NCBI RefSeq assembly: GCF_003324525.1
Contig: NZ_QGDC01000001.1
Span: forward strand, 372,001 to 436,000
Direction: 5' to 3'
Source: Mucilaginibacter hurinus
GTDB lineage: Bacteria; Bacteroidota; Bacteroidia; Sphingobacteriales; Sphingobacteriaceae
DNA length: 64,000 bases
Shown: in pieces, positions 27,347 through 37,800 of the stretch
Position numbering within the stretch: the first letter of the stretch is position 1
Layout of the letters: each line of letters begins with the position of its first letter
Notes under the pieces: model-generated
The model's database searches: none
The model's input: the letters and a program-made list of their open reading frames with translations, nothing else
Told to the model about the DNA's origin: nothing
Program-made: the position numbers and the translations under genes

Positions 27347-27815
27347 CAGCGGGATATTGGAAACCTACGTACTGGGTTGTGCTACCGAGCAGGAAGCAAA
27401 GGAAGTGTTGTATATGATGGAAAAGCATCCCGAAGTAAGAGATGCATTAAGGGAACTGGAGGCAGACATGGAGCGTATTGCCGGCAACATGGCCATCACT
27501 CCGCCTGCCGGTACCTGGAATAAAATTGAAAAAGAAATAGACGAAATAGAGCTTCGCACTCCGCGTGAACCGGCTATATACAGTGATCCTGGGCAAAAAG
27601 CCCCTTCAAACAAGCCCACATCCGATTACATTGACATCGAGTCAGAGTCGACCCACATGCGTGTGCATAAAGGCTGGAAGTGGGTGCTGCTGGCGATATT
27701 TGTACTGGGGAAAATATTTCTTGGCTTTGCCATTTATTATTACTTCGAAAGCCGGCAGGCTAAAGAACAGGTTCAAGACTTGAAAACTGAACTGAAGCAA
27801 CTGAAATCCAATTAA
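27330..27815 (+). CDS. RskA-like anti-sigma factor
   Basis: 161 residues. The N terminus QEYINSGILETYVLG, followed by EVLYMMEKHPEVRDAL, is the typical Bacteroidota anti-sigma start; ITPPAGTWNKIE closes the domain. One transmembrane helix follows (about 112-134, WVLLAIFVLGKIFLGFAIYYY), then a short coiled coil (AKEQVQDLKTELKQLKS) on the periplasmic side. The periplasmic part is much shorter than usual for RskA, so it may sense little by itself. ATG overlaps the end of the sigma gene. Confidence 0.85.
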   Translation: MQEYINSGILETYVLGCATEQEAKEVLYMMEKHPEVRDALRELEADMERIAGNMAITPPAGTWNKIEKEIDEIELRTPREPAIYSDPGQKAPSNKPTSDYIDIESESTHMRVHKGWKWVLLAIFVLGKIFLGFAIYYYFESRQAKEQVQDLKTELKQLKSN

Positions 27816-27819
27816 CATT

Positions 27820-28224
27820 ATGTTTAAAGGGTTTGCATCACCGGCGTTTGTTATAATCATTTTACTTTTTTCGGCCTGCAAGTCGTCTATAAAACCCGAG
27901 GCACTGTATGGGAGATGGAATTACATTAAAGTATTTAAACCCGAGGCCAATCCGGTAGATAGCGTTTCGCGTAGTGAACTTGAAATAGAGAAGCCATATA
28001 TCGAGTTTGGCAAAGACAATAAATTACTTATAATATGGGGCGGTAAAGTATTGTCGCATGGTACATTTACAACTGACGGCGATAATATTCATTTTACTGA
28101 AAAGCTTGAAGGAAATCAAACCCGAACATTTCCATTTTATGTATCACAATTAACAGAAAAGATTATCGTCTTTGAAACGCTTGGTGTTGATGGATCGCGG
28201 GTAATGGCCGTGAAGTCGAACTAA
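27820..28224 (+). CDS. Small lipocalin-like lipoprotein
   Basis: 134 residues with signal FVIIILLFSAC, lipobox FSAC, then KSS. The mature part starts LYGRWNYIKVF and is beta-rich (YIEFGKDNKLLIIWGGK, GTFTTDGDNIHFTEK), as in small lipocalin-like Bacteroidota lipoproteins. It begins 4 bases after the anti-sigma gene and is very likely in the same operon. The function is unknown; a role in the sigma pathway is inferred from position only. Confidence 0.78.
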   Translation: MFKGFASPAFVIIILLFSACKSSIKPEALYGRWNYIKVFKPEANPVDSVSRSELEIEKPYIEFGKDNKLLIIWGGKVLSHGTFTTDGDNIHFTEKLEGNQTRTFPFYVSQLTEKIIVFETLGVDGSRVMAVKSN

Positions 28225-28247
28225 TTGTTGCCAAACCAATTGACTGC

Positions 28248-29477
28248 TTAATGTATTGTTAGCGGCACCTCGCCGTCAGGCGTTATAAAGCGGCCATTAT
28301 TTACTTTTAGGCTAATAACTAATACTAAAAATGCTATTACCGAAGTAATACATATAACGCCTGCCAATGGCGTTACTGATATACTATCAAAAAAACTAAC
28401 GCTCATAGATACCAGTGCGCCTATACCCAACTGTGATGCGCCCAACAGCGACGACGCTGTGCCTGCATTTTTTGAAAACGGTGCCAAAGATAACGCTGCC
28501 GTATTGGGATTAGTAATACCAATGGTGCATAAAAATAAAAATATTACAGCAACGGTGCCGTACAACTCCAGACAACCGCTTGCTGATAACACCAGGAATG
28601 CTACACCGATAAGTGCCTGAGCTGATAATGAAACATTTACGATTTGTTGGCTGCTGTAGCGTTGTAGCAAAAGGCTGTTAAGTTGACTAGCACCAATAAA
28701 ACCTACTGATAACGCAGCGAATATCCAACCATATACCTTATCATTAAGGCCGTATACCTCCATAAATACCAGCGGAGAACCCGCTACGTAAGCAAAAAGG
28801 CCTGAAAACGCGAACGCTCCCGTAAAAGCATAGGTATAAAACTGGGGCGTTTTAAGTACTTCCCAAAAACCCTTAATTATAGGCACGGGTTTAAGTGATA
28901 AATTTTTATCTGGCACATAAGCGTCAGGTAAAAAGAATAGTACGCTTAATAATATCACTACGCCCATTAAGGCCAGTATAATAAATACCCATTGCCAGCC
29001 CGGCCCCGCTGTAACATACCCCCCCACTGTGGGTGCAACCATTGGCGACGCACCTACTACCAGCATCAGTAACGCAAAAACCTTTGCGTTCTCACTTACC
29101 GGAAACAGATCGCGCACCATTGCCATGGAAGCCACAGCTGCTGCACAGCTGCCTAACGCCTGAATGATGCGTAACACTATTAAGCCTTGTAATGAAGTAA
29201 TACTAGCGCAGCCAACTGATGCAATGATATAAATTAACAAACCGATATAAAGCGGTTTCTTACGGCCAAACTTATCCAGTAAGGGCCCGTATAATAATTG
29301 CCCAAACGCCAAACCGATAAAAAACGCTGACAGTGACAGTGCTACACCCGCTACATCGGTATGCAGAAACCTGGCTATCGCCGGAAAACCCGGCAAGTAC
29401 ATGTCAATGGAAAATGGCGGCAGGGCGGTTAAAGACCCCAGTATAAGTATTAAAAAAAAATGGCGTTGCCTGGTCAT
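28248..29477 (-). CDS. Bcr/CflA-family MFS drug efflux transporter
   Basis: 409 residues with 12 hydrophobic segments. LPPFSIDMYLPGFPAIA in the first helix is the Bcr/CflA hallmark; the loop 2-3 motif appears as YGPLLDKFGRKKPL and helix 5 contains VGASPMVAPTVGG (antiporter motif C-like). Proton-driven export of drugs such as chloramphenicol or bicyclomycin, or of metabolites, is the family role; the substrate is unknown. Confidence 0.92.
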   Translation of the reverse strand: MTRQRHFFLILILGSLTALPPFSIDMYLPGFPAIARFLHTDVAGVALSLSAFFIGLAFGQLLYGPLLDKFGRKKPLYIGLLIYIIASVGCASITSLQGLIVLRIIQALGSCAAAVASMAMVRDLFPVSENAKVFALLMLVVGASPMVAPTVGGYVTAGPGWQWVFIILALMGVVILLSVLFFLPDAYVPDKNLSLKPVPIIKGFWEVLKTPQFYTYAFTGAFAFSGLFAYVAGSPLVFMEVYGLNDKVYGWIFAALSVGFIGASQLNSLLLQRYSSQQIVNVSLSAQALIGVAFLVLSASGCLELYGTVAVIFLFLCTIGITNPNTAALSLAPFSKNAGTASSLLGASQLGIGALVSMSVSFFDSISVTPLAGVICITSVIAFLVLVISLKVNNGRFITPDGEVPLTIH

Positions 29478-29582
29478 GAAATATATTTGCTAAACTTTTA
29501 CTTTCATCCTGACTATAAATATGCGTGTTTAAATTTAAGCCGGGGCAAATAACCATAACTAATGTAAACTAAAAATCCGGCG

Positions 29583-30044
29583 CTAACCATTTACAAGGCC
29601 ATGCAACTCGCCCCAATTCTCTCTCCGGTTTTCGTCAAGGCGGCCCTTGCCTGTTTCACAGTAGTTCTTAAGCATTAAAAGATGCCTGGCCCAGTGAAAA
29701 TTACATATCGAAAAATACTCGGTTTGCGCCCTCCATCCATCGTGCCTGAAGTTTAATATTACAGCGCCGTTCTGTTCGGTTATATCAAAACTTATTGTTG
29801 TGTTTTGCCATTCGTCGGTCAACAGGCATTTCCATGCTACATAACTATGTGGTTGAAGAGCGGTGATCTGCATTGGTGTAATTCCGCCCTTGCCTTCATC
29901 AAACTTGTTTATAAAACCAATTTCAGGCTTAACGGTAGCCTTTGTTATCCACCACTGGGTTAACCCCTCTTGCTGGGTAACGGCGTCATATACCCGTCGG
30001 GCACTTGCTTTTATCCATACCTGATGGGTGATAGCCTCCATCAT
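29583..30044 (-). CDS. SRPBCC/AHSA1-domain protein
   Basis: About 153 residues of the START/Bet v1-like fold. The AHSA1 pattern is clear: KASARRVYDAVTQQEGLTQWW at the N terminus, then WKCLLTDEWQNTTISFDI and a terminal helix with HWARHLLMLKNYCETGKG. The frame extends upstream to 30143, but ATG 30044 (MMEAITHQVW) begins the domain. Family members bind small hydrophobic ligands or act as stress proteins. Divergent from the GlxA-type regulator, which might control it. Confidence 0.87.
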   Translation of the reverse strand: MMEAITHQVWIKASARRVYDAVTQQEGLTQWWITKATVKPEIGFINKFDEGKGGITPMQITALQPHSYVAWKCLLTDEWQNTTISFDITEQNGAVILNFRHDGWRAQTEYFSICNFHWARHLLMLKNYCETGKGRLDENRRENWGELHGLVNG

Positions 30045-30280
30045 TGCACTGTTTGTGTAATGATAGCAATTTAAGTTAAACAACATGAACCTAAAATTTG
30101 AGCGTGTGTGACAATAATGTAAGCAGGTGCTCAGGGCATACAATTGTGTTACCGCGCTTCACCTGCTAATTTATTACACAAAATTACAGTAATCAATCAG
30201 GCTACTAATGGCAAATAATGTCAATAAAAGGGGGCAAACACGACAAAAAAATTTATACATTAGTTTACTAAAACCTAAGA

Positions 30281-31258
30281 ATGATAAACATAGCCCTGCT
30301 GTATACAAATCAGTGCCGCCCTATAAGTATTGCCGCAATACTTGACATTTTTGAAAGTGCCAACCAGTATTATACGCGCAGGCTTGAACCGCCGGTGTTT
30401 AATATTCAAGTAGTGAGCAATCAGCACCAACCGCTTAGCGTGCATAACAAGTACACCGTAAATAAAATAAGTGATGCCGGCCAGGCTAACCTGATATTGG
30501 TACCGGCATTTACGCCCGATTATGCCGATATAGGCGATGCTATAAGGCTTAACAGCGATTTTATCCCATGGGTACAGCAGCAATATCATGACGGCGCGGA
30601 GGTGGCCAGTTTTTGTACAGGTGCGTTTCTGCTTGCTGCAACAGGGCTGCTAAATGGCCGAAAGGCTACAACCCATGTGCTGGCAACTTATGAACTTGCT
30701 AAAAATTTTCCCGAAATAAACGTGCAGCCTGATAATGTTGTTACGCATGAGGCCGGCGTTTATACAAGCGGGGGTGCTACCAATACCTTCCATTTATTAT
30801 TGCTGCTTGTTGAAAAATTTTGCGGGCGCGATGTAGCTGTGCAAATTGCCAAGCTGTTTGCTATCGATATGGACCGCGACAGGCAGAATTATTTCGCAAC
30901 GTTTTTACCTACTAAAAACCATACAGATACACTTGTCGCCGATGCTCAGCAACGTATGGAAACGTTATATCCAAAGCCGGCCACCGTTGAAGAGATAATA
31001 GGTGATATTCCTTCCAGCAGGCGCAATTTTGTGAGGCGCTTTAAACATGCTACAGGTATTACCCCTATTGAATACCTGCAGCGTACGCGGCTTGAAGGGG
31101 CAAAAAAGCTTTTGGAAAAAACCAATCAAAGTATAACCGAGGTAATGTATAATTCAGGCTATAACGATGTAAAATCATTCAGACAATTGTTTAAAAAAGG
31201 TGTGGGTCTTACTCCTAAAGAATACAGAGATAAATTCAATAGCATAAAAAACAATTAA
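30281..31258 (+). CDS. GlxA-family transcriptional regulator (DJ-1/PfpI + AraC HTH)
   Basis: 325 residues. The N-terminal 190 residues are a DJ-1/PfpI-like domain, with the nucleophile-elbow Cys in VASFCTGAFLLAATG. The C-terminal part is an AraC HTH pair: DIPSSRRNFVRRFKHATG and ITEVMYNSGYNDVKSFRQLF, ending TPKEYRDKF. Regulates nearby or distant genes in response to an unknown signal; the divergent SRPBCC gene is the obvious local candidate. Confidence 0.93.
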   Translation: MINIALLYTNQCRPISIAAILDIFESANQYYTRRLEPPVFNIQVVSNQHQPLSVHNKYTVNKISDAGQANLILVPAFTPDYADIGDAIRLNSDFIPWVQQQYHDGAEVASFCTGAFLLAATGLLNGRKATTHVLATYELAKNFPEINVQPDNVVTHEAGVYTSGGATNTFHLLLLLVEKFCGRDVAVQIAKLFAIDMDRDRQNYFATFLPTKNHTDTLVADAQQRMETLYPKPATVEEIIGDIPSSRRNFVRRFKHATGITPIEYLQRTRLEGAKKLLEKTNQSITEVMYNSGYNDVKSFRQLFKKGVGLTPKEYRDKFNSIKNN

Positions 31259-31341
31259 CAACCACCTAATTAGCAATAACTTACATACAACCAATTCATA
31301 TTGGCGTATTATTTGCTTTACACGTTAGAAAATAATGAGCC

Positions 31342-31638
31342 ATGAAAAAATTTGCAATATGTACAAGCCTGGCCATGGCGTTACTACTATCGGCAGGCGA
31401 AACTGCCTCGGCGCAGCAAACTCCAAAAAAAGATATAAGCCCGCAAGGTAAAGGTGCAATTATAGGCGGTGCCGGCGGTGCCGTGGTAGGTGGCATTGTT
31501 GGCGGCAATGTTAAAGGCGCGCTGATAGGTGGCGCGTTAGGGGCAGGTACCGGTTATGTTATCGGAAACGAAAAACGTATGAATAAAGAAAAAAAAGCTG
31601 CCACCTACAAAAAAAGCACAGTGAAAAAAAACCAATAG
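31342..31638 (+). CDS. Exported glycine-zipper protein
   Basis: 98 residues with a signal peptide (MKKFAICTSLAMALLLSAG, cleaved near TASAQ). The mature part is a glycine zipper with repeated GxxxG spacing (GAIIGGAGGAVVGGIVGG, LIGGALGAGTGYVIG) and a lysine-rich tail. Such proteins of the YMGG type insert in or span the membrane and often accumulate under envelope stress. Followed by a strong terminator. Confidence 0.85.
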   Translation: MKKFAICTSLAMALLLSAGETASAQQTPKKDISPQGKGAIIGGAGGAVVGGIVGGNVKGALIGGALGAGTGYVIGNEKRMNKEKKAATYKKSTVKKNQ

Positions 31639-31644
31639 GCATTG

Positions 31645-31682
31645 AATAAACAGCACCGCAAATAACGGTGCTGTTTATTTTT
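31645..31682 (+). terminator. Intrinsic terminator after glycine-zipper gene
   Basis: Perfect 14-bp stem AATAAACAGCACCG / CGGTGCTGTTTATT with a 7-base loop, followed by a T-run. Confidence 0.9.
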
Positions 31683-31752
31683 AATGTTATATTACGTACC
31701 TGAAATGTGTGGAGATTAAACGGATTTGCCGTTTTATCCGTTTACCTGCTTT

Positions 31753-32961
31753 ATGTCTAAATTTCTACTTACGGCCTTATTGCTTCTCCCCTGTTGCCTT
31801 TGGGCGCAACCTAAGATGATAAAGGACACGACTAATACAGATACCCTTGACAACCAAAGAGACTTGATAGATGTTGCGCGATCGTTATTTAATGTTCGCC
31901 CGCGCACGATAAAGGCAGAAAAAGATAAGTCTGTTTACTTCTCGTTTTTGCCGGTATCGTCAGCGGTGCCCGGCGGAGGCAAAGCCCTTTTTACATCAAC
32001 AACTGCCGGATTTTACCTCGGTGACAGAAATACAACCTATATATCAAGCGTTACATTTGCCCCATATTTTAATTTTAAAGGTCGTTATGGCTTGCCTGTA
32101 CGTTCAAATATATGGCTGAAGAATAACTCTTGGAATATTTTAGGCGACACCCGCATACTAATATATCCCCAATACACCTGGGGGCTGGGCGGAAGACGCG
32201 ACAATAATGATAAAATACTTCTTGACTACAATTATATACGGCTATATCAAAGCGCGCTTAAACGAATACAACCCTATTTTTTTGCCGGAATTGGATACAA
32301 CCTGGATTATTATATCAATGTAAAGACTGATAATCCGGGTGAAGTTGAAAAATTCACGGGCTATACTTTCGGAACAGGTAAAAACTCGTTCTCATCCGGC
32401 GCAAGCATTAATTTGCTTTATGATACGCGCAATAACTCTATTAACCCATTGCCGGGAGTATATGGTAACATTATATACAGGTTTAACCCGCGCATACTCG
32501 GAAGTATTGATCATTGGCAATCGCTTTATATTGATGTGCGTAAATATATCTCGCTGAACCCGGCAAGTAATAAAAAAAACGTTCTCGCTTTTTGGTCATA
32601 CTACTGGACATCCCTTACCAACGGCACTCCTTACTTAAACTTGCCAAGCATTGGCTGGGACCCGTACCAGCGTTCAGGCCGCGGAATAGAACAAAACCGG
32701 TATCGTGGCGAAAAATTGTTTTATTTTGAAAGTGAATACCGTAGCGATATAACCCGTAATGGTCTTTTTGGTTACGTTTTATTTGCAAGTGTTAATTCAG
32801 TAAGCGAACCAAACAATAACCGGTTTGCTTTTTGGCATCCGGCCGCCGGCGCTGGCCTGCGTATTAAGTTTAACAAAAAGTCGGGTACAAATATTGGCAT
32901 TGATTACGGATTTAGTAAAGGCTACTCGGCAATCATGGTTAATCTAGGCGAAGCATTTTAA
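31753..32961 (+). CDS. Omp85/BamA-like outer-membrane barrel protein
   Basis: About 402 residues with a signal peptide (MSKFLLTALLLLPCCLWAQ). The sequence is almost wholly alternating amphipathic strands with many aromatics. NSFSSGASINLLYDTRNNSINPLPG, and later NRYRGEKLFYFESEYR (like the RGY/F strand motif), resemble the C-terminal barrel of Omp85 proteins; the last residue is Phe, as required for Bam-dependent insertion. No POTRA domains are present, as in the surface-antigen D15-like group. TTG 31726 opens the frame, but ATG 31753 starts the signal. Confidence 0.82.
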   Translation: MSKFLLTALLLLPCCLWAQPKMIKDTTNTDTLDNQRDLIDVARSLFNVRPRTIKAEKDKSVYFSFLPVSSAVPGGGKALFTSTTAGFYLGDRNTTYISSVTFAPYFNFKGRYGLPVRSNIWLKNNSWNILGDTRILIYPQYTWGLGGRRDNNDKILLDYNYIRLYQSALKRIQPYFFAGIGYNLDYYINVKTDNPGEVEKFTGYTFGTGKNSFSSGASINLLYDTRNNSINPLPGVYGNIIYRFNPRILGSIDHWQSLYIDVRKYISLNPASNKKNVLAFWSYYWTSLTNGTPYLNLPSIGWDPYQRSGRGIEQNRYRGEKLFYFESEYRSDITRNGLFGYVLFASVNSVSEPNNNRFAFWHPAAGAGLRIKFNKKSGTNIGIDYGFSKGYSAIMVNLGEAF

Positions 32962-33223
32962 TTTGTAACAGAAACATTACGCCTTTTAAATAAAGTTTAA
33001 TAGACTAAAAATCTGCTTTCCATAACTCACAACTGGGTTTTTTCTTGTACGTACCACTTTGAGTAATCCCATGTTTAATACAACAAAAGGGTATTTTTAT
33101 AAATTTTACTATTTTTGCTTGCTGATATACGAATAATCGGGCATAAAACTTTTCGCCTTTACCGGCGCCGTCATAAGCTACATACTTTTATCTTTCTTCG
33201 CTTATCCGCTTTATAAAATTAAA

Positions 33224-33580
33224 ATGTTAAAACGTATTTTAGTACTTGACGATAATAGCGACATCCTTGATGTTGTGCATGAAACTTTAACCTACGAAAA
33301 GTTTGAAGTGAAAAGCACAGGAGATGGCGATGATGTAATGCCACTTGTAGAGGAATTTAACCCCCATCTTGTTATTCTTGATTATCGTTTATCAGGCGCA
33401 AATGGCGGCGAAATTTGCCAGCGCATTAAAACACATCCGCGTTTTAATAATATCCCGGTAATCATTTTCTCAGCATATGTTAATGACGGCAATGAATTGG
33501 CCGCTTATGGTTGTGATGCCATTATAAATAAACCTTTTGATTTGGGTGAGTTGGTCGAGAAGGTGAATAAACTTATTTAA
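33224..33580 (+). CDS. Single-domain response regulator
   Basis: 118 residues, a lone receiver domain. The acidic pocket is LDDNSD, the phosphorylated Asp is in LVILDYRLSG, the Ser/Thr switch in IIFSAY and the conserved Lys in INKPFD. There is no output domain, so it may act by protein contact or as a phosphate relay. No histidine kinase is nearby. A TATTTTTG box lies at 33110-33117. Confidence 0.93.
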   Translation: MLKRILVLDDNSDILDVVHETLTYEKFEVKSTGDGDDVMPLVEEFNPHLVILDYRLSGANGGEICQRIKTHPRFNNIPVIIFSAYVNDGNELAAYGCDAIINKPFDLGELVEKVNKLI

Positions 33581-33771
33581 CAGGTAACACATTTTACCAA
33601 CAGTTCCTAAAAATAAAGCCCGAACTTCCCTCTTATTCAGCACGTGATTTAAAAAATCACAAACTTTTATCCATTTTAAGCGGAGATATTTGATTCTTTT
33701 CAAAGAAACACTTAATAAAAAGTTAATATTTTAATAATGGCTTAACTATTTTATTAATTTAATAACTTTTT

Positions 33772-33779
33772 TATATTTG
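33772..33779 (+). promoter_or_regulatory. -7 box for the zinc-ribbon gene
   Basis: TATATTTG matches TAnnTTTG exactly, 55 bases before ATG 33835. The upstream 100 bases are strongly AT-rich. Confidence 0.45.
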
Positions 33780-33834
33780 AAATATGTAATTGAAGCTGTC
33801 CTAATAATACAAACACTCACTAATTGTATTTAAT

Positions 33835-34026
33835 ATGGAAAAAAAGACAGATGAAAAACTCAAAATTCAGCCTGACGCCAAAAAAACTGTTTTGTGCCCC
33901 AAATGTAATACAGAAATAAACAGTCGTACCCCCAGAGGGGCATTTGTAAAAACATTCTTGTTTTGGTTGCCTATAAAAAGATATATGTGCTACAAATGCT
34001 CGCGCAAAACATACGTATGGGGATAA
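33835..34026 (+). CDS. Small zinc-ribbon-like protein (63 aa)
   Basis: 63 residues with two CxxC pairs, VLCPKCNTE and YMCYKCSRK, spaced to form a zinc ribbon. Charged N terminus (EKKTDEKLKIQ), no signal peptide, ends YVWG. It lies between two lone response regulators, 254 bases after the first, and has a good promoter box. Function unknown. Confidence 0.65.
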   Translation: MEKKTDEKLKIQPDAKKTVLCPKCNTEINSRTPRGAFVKTFLFWLPIKRYMCYKCSRKTYVWG

Positions 34027-34330
34027 TTATGGTGTTTATTTAGACGGTATACCCATCTCCCAACCTTTCCTGCACCAGGCAGACGAAAGAAAGAACCACT
34101 ATTTACCTGATGCGCCAACGCCTTCATTCCGGTCAGAACTAATAATTGGCTGTCCTAAGCCTTCACTATTGTTCTTATAAATTTCCTTCGGCAAAAACAA
34201 ACTTGTTAGCACACATGTCAGAATCAAAATGATCTATATAGCTAAATTAAAGTTACTATTATACAGACAATTGGATTTTTGGTACAGCGTTTGTAAAATG
34301 CTAATGAAAGACATTTTAAAAAGCGGGGTT
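34027..34330. other. 304-base intergenic region with one possible small minus-strand frame
   Basis: Nothing firmly supported. On the minus strand a frame from TTG 34227 to TAG 34099-34101 would give 42 residues starting with a hydrophobic stretch (LTCVLTSLFLP) followed by hydrophilic sequence. Translation is unproven. The plus strand holds only the upstream extension of the next response regulator frame. Confidence 0.4.
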
Positions 34331-34702
34331 ATGATAATGAGGCGAATATTGGCAGTAGATGATAATAGCGAGATACTTGAGATACTACAACTTATACTAG
34401 AAGATTACGGATATACCGTTGATACGCTCACAGACGGGCATTATTTATTTGATAGAATAAAGGAAAGCATGCCTGATTTAATACTTCTTGATGTAATGCT
34501 GGGCGATATGGATGGACGGGAATTGTGCAAGGAGGTTAAGAGCGGCGAATTTACACATGGGATACCTGTGGTATTGCTATCGGCCACCTATGAAATGACC
34601 GAAAATGATAAGATGAAATACGGAAATCCTAACGCTTTTATAGCTAAGCCGTTTGACATAAATGTGTTGATTGATGTTGTGGAAAGGCAACTGGCAGCCT
34701 AA
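34331..34702 (+). CDS. Single-domain response regulator
   Basis: About 123 residues, a lone receiver domain with VDDNSE, the phosphoacceptor in LILLDVMLGD, VVLLSATY and the Lys in IAKPFD. The frame runs upstream to 34229, but ATG 34331 follows a purine-rich AGCGGGG; ATG 34337 is also possible and both give a normal receiver start (MRRILAVDD). Paralogous to the regulator at 33224; no partner kinase is visible. Confidence 0.92.
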   Translation: MIMRRILAVDDNSEILEILQLILEDYGYTVDTLTDGHYLFDRIKESMPDLILLDVMLGDMDGRELCKEVKSGEFTHGIPVVLLSATYEMTENDKMKYGNPNAFIAKPFDINVLIDVVERQLAA

Positions 34703-34857
34703 ATAACGCTCCCTTTGTCATTACATCTATATTTTTCAACACGCATACCATACACTACGATATAATCGTTAAAAATCTGTTTTCCACACTTGTTAATTAC
34801 TAATGTGGATTGCATCTTTGCCGTTTAGCTATTTTAGCAGTATCGATAGTGTACTTT

Positions 34858-37800
34858 ATGATAAAACTTAAATATATTTTACTGCCTGCAGCAGTATTGT
34901 TGGCCTCAACGTCACAAGCACAGCAAAATCCTTCATTTCATATTTATAAAACCTATCATACAGCGCTTGACCTGCTTGATAAAGGCAAGTATGTGGCTGC
35001 GGCAGAGCAGTTCAGGCAGGTTGAAGATGCAAAGCTAAAAACATCTGCCCAGGCTAAGTTTGAGTCAGAATTGTCGCTAATAAAAGAGAACTCTTATTAT
35101 TACGAAGCAGTTTGTGCGCTCGAATCAGGAAGCGATGATGCAGAAAGCCTGTTTCAGAAGTTTATAAAAGAGCATCCGGAAAATCCTTTAACCAAACTGG
35201 CCTATTTTCAGGTTGGTAAGTCGTACTTTAAACAGGGCAAGTATGTTGAAGCGCTACAATGGTTTAATAAAGTTGAAGACGGCGAATTAAGCGGACGTAA
35301 CCACACTGAATATAAATTCAGAAAAGGATATGCTTACTTTGTTACCGGCGATTATACCAACGCCCAAAAACAATTTGCCGAGGTTAAAAATAAGCGCTCA
35401 CCTTTTACTGAAGATGCAACCTACTATTTTGCTTATATTTCTTATCTTAATAAAGATTACCAACTGGCACTGGCAAACTTTGAGAAACTAAAAAATTCAA
35501 AAAAGTATGAAGCAAGCTATCCCTATTATATAACAGCAGTTTATTTTTTAGATAAAAGGTATGATGATGTATTGAACTATGCCATTCCTATAATTAATAA
35601 TACCAAACAACAGCACGAAACAGAGATGCTGCGCATAATTGGCGCATCGTATTTTGCTAAAGCCAACTACCCGCAGGCTGTAAGTTACTATAGCCGTTTC
35701 CAGGATCAGGACAAGGGTAAAACTGAAAACACGCAGGACAGTTACCAGATAGGCTATGCCTTATACAAAACCGGCAACTATCAAAAGGCGTCAACTGAGC
35801 TAAAGAAACTTGTTGGGCAGAACGATATTTATAGCCAAAGCGGTAATTACACCCTGGGCGATGTATTTTTGAAGCTGAATAATAAACAAAGCGCGCGTAA
35901 TGCATACCTCACCGCTTCAAGACTGGGCTTTGACAAGCAAATTCAGGAAGACGCTCTTTTCAATTATGCTAAATTATCTTACGAGCTGGATTTCAATACC
36001 CAGGCCCTTGAAGCTACACGCACTTACCTTAAAAACTATCCTAACTCACCCCGTACTGATGATGCTAAAATATTGTTGGGCGAGGCGCTTCTGAACTCAC
36101 GCAATTACAAAGAGGCTGTAGAGATACTTGAGCCCATACCCAATAAATCAATCAGCGCACAAACAGCCTATCAAAAAGTAACCTATTTCCGTGGTTTGGA
36201 ATTTTATAACGAACGCGCTTTTGAAAATGCCATAGGCATATTCCTGCGATCGTTAAACTCCCCTATTGACCGGAGGACCGAAGCATTGACTTTGTATTGG
36301 ATGGCTGAGGCTATGTACGAAGTACGTAAGTACAACGAATCGGTTGAAACATTTGAGAAGTTTTTAGCCCACCCCGAGGCTAAAGAAACAAGTGTAAGCA
36401 ACTATGCAAATTACGCGCTGGCATACGCGGCTTTTGGCGGTGAACAGTACAGCAAGGCTGCACGATACTTTGAGCGCTTTTTGCAAGGGCCGGAAAAAGA
36501 TCAAAGCACCGTTAACGATGCCATAACACGGGTAGCTGATAGCTATTTTGTAATGAAGAGTTATGGCAAAGCTATGGAGTACTATAACCGTATCATAGCA
36601 CAGCGCAGCCCCGGTGAAGACTATGCGCTGTTTCAGAGAGGTGTAATACAGGGTTTACAGGGCGCGCATGATACTAAAATAGCTACCCTGAACGATGTAC
36701 TGGCAAAGTTTCCAAACTCTGATTATGCCGACGATGCTTCATTTGAGATAGCTTACACTTACTTTTTGAAAAACGACGGCGACAGGGCGAAGACTGATTT
36801 GCAGGCTATGATTCAAAAGTATCCGCGAAGCAGCTATGTGCCGCGTGCATTGGTAACCATGGGCCTGATAGATTACAATGCCCACCGCGACGACCAGGCC
36901 GTTGAATCGTTTAAGCGCGTGATACAGGATTACTCATCTACCGATGAAGCAAGGCAGGCGCTTAAACAAACTGAAAAAATATATACCGATAAAGGTGACG
37001 CGCAAACCTTTATAAACTACGCGGGCACTACATCCATAGGCAACTACACTACTGCCGAGCAGGAAAGCATTATGATAACGGCCGCTAACAACTTGTATTT
37101 ACGTAGCGATTGGCAGGGAACCGTTGGCGCGGTAAACGCTTACCTTGATAAATTTCCGACGAAACAGATATATGCTAAGCAAGCAAGGTTTATACGCGCG
37201 CAGGCACTTGTAAACGTAGGTCGTTGGCAAGAGGCCGTGGTGGATTACAATTATATCCTGAACGACTGGACCAGCGCCTATACTGAAAAATCGTTGATTG
37301 CCATGGCGAAGTTATATATGTCGCAGAAAAAGTATAATGACGCGGTGGTATTTTTAAAAAGGCTTGAAACCAACTCTGAGTACAAAGCCGATTACACCTT
37401 TGCTATAAACAACTTGCTGGTTAGTTATGACCAGATGGAAATGCCCGATGATGTATTGAAATATGTAGCGCTGGTGCGGCAAAATGAAAAGTCGGCACAG
37501 GAAGATAAATTCAAAACGGGCTTGTTCGCCGGTAAAGCGCATCTACAGCTAGGTGATACCACAGCAGCAGTAAATGAATTTGATTATACGGTAGCCAACA
37601 CTAAAACAATAGCGGCGGCCGAGGCCAAATATAACATCGCTCGTATTGAATACTTGCGCGGCAAATATAAAGCATCGCAAAAAACATGTTTTGACCTGGC
37701 GAAGGAGTTACCTAATTACGATTATTGGGTTGCCAAAACGTTTATTTTACTAGCCGATAATTATACAGCCTTAAAAGATGATTTCCAGGCCAAAGCTACG

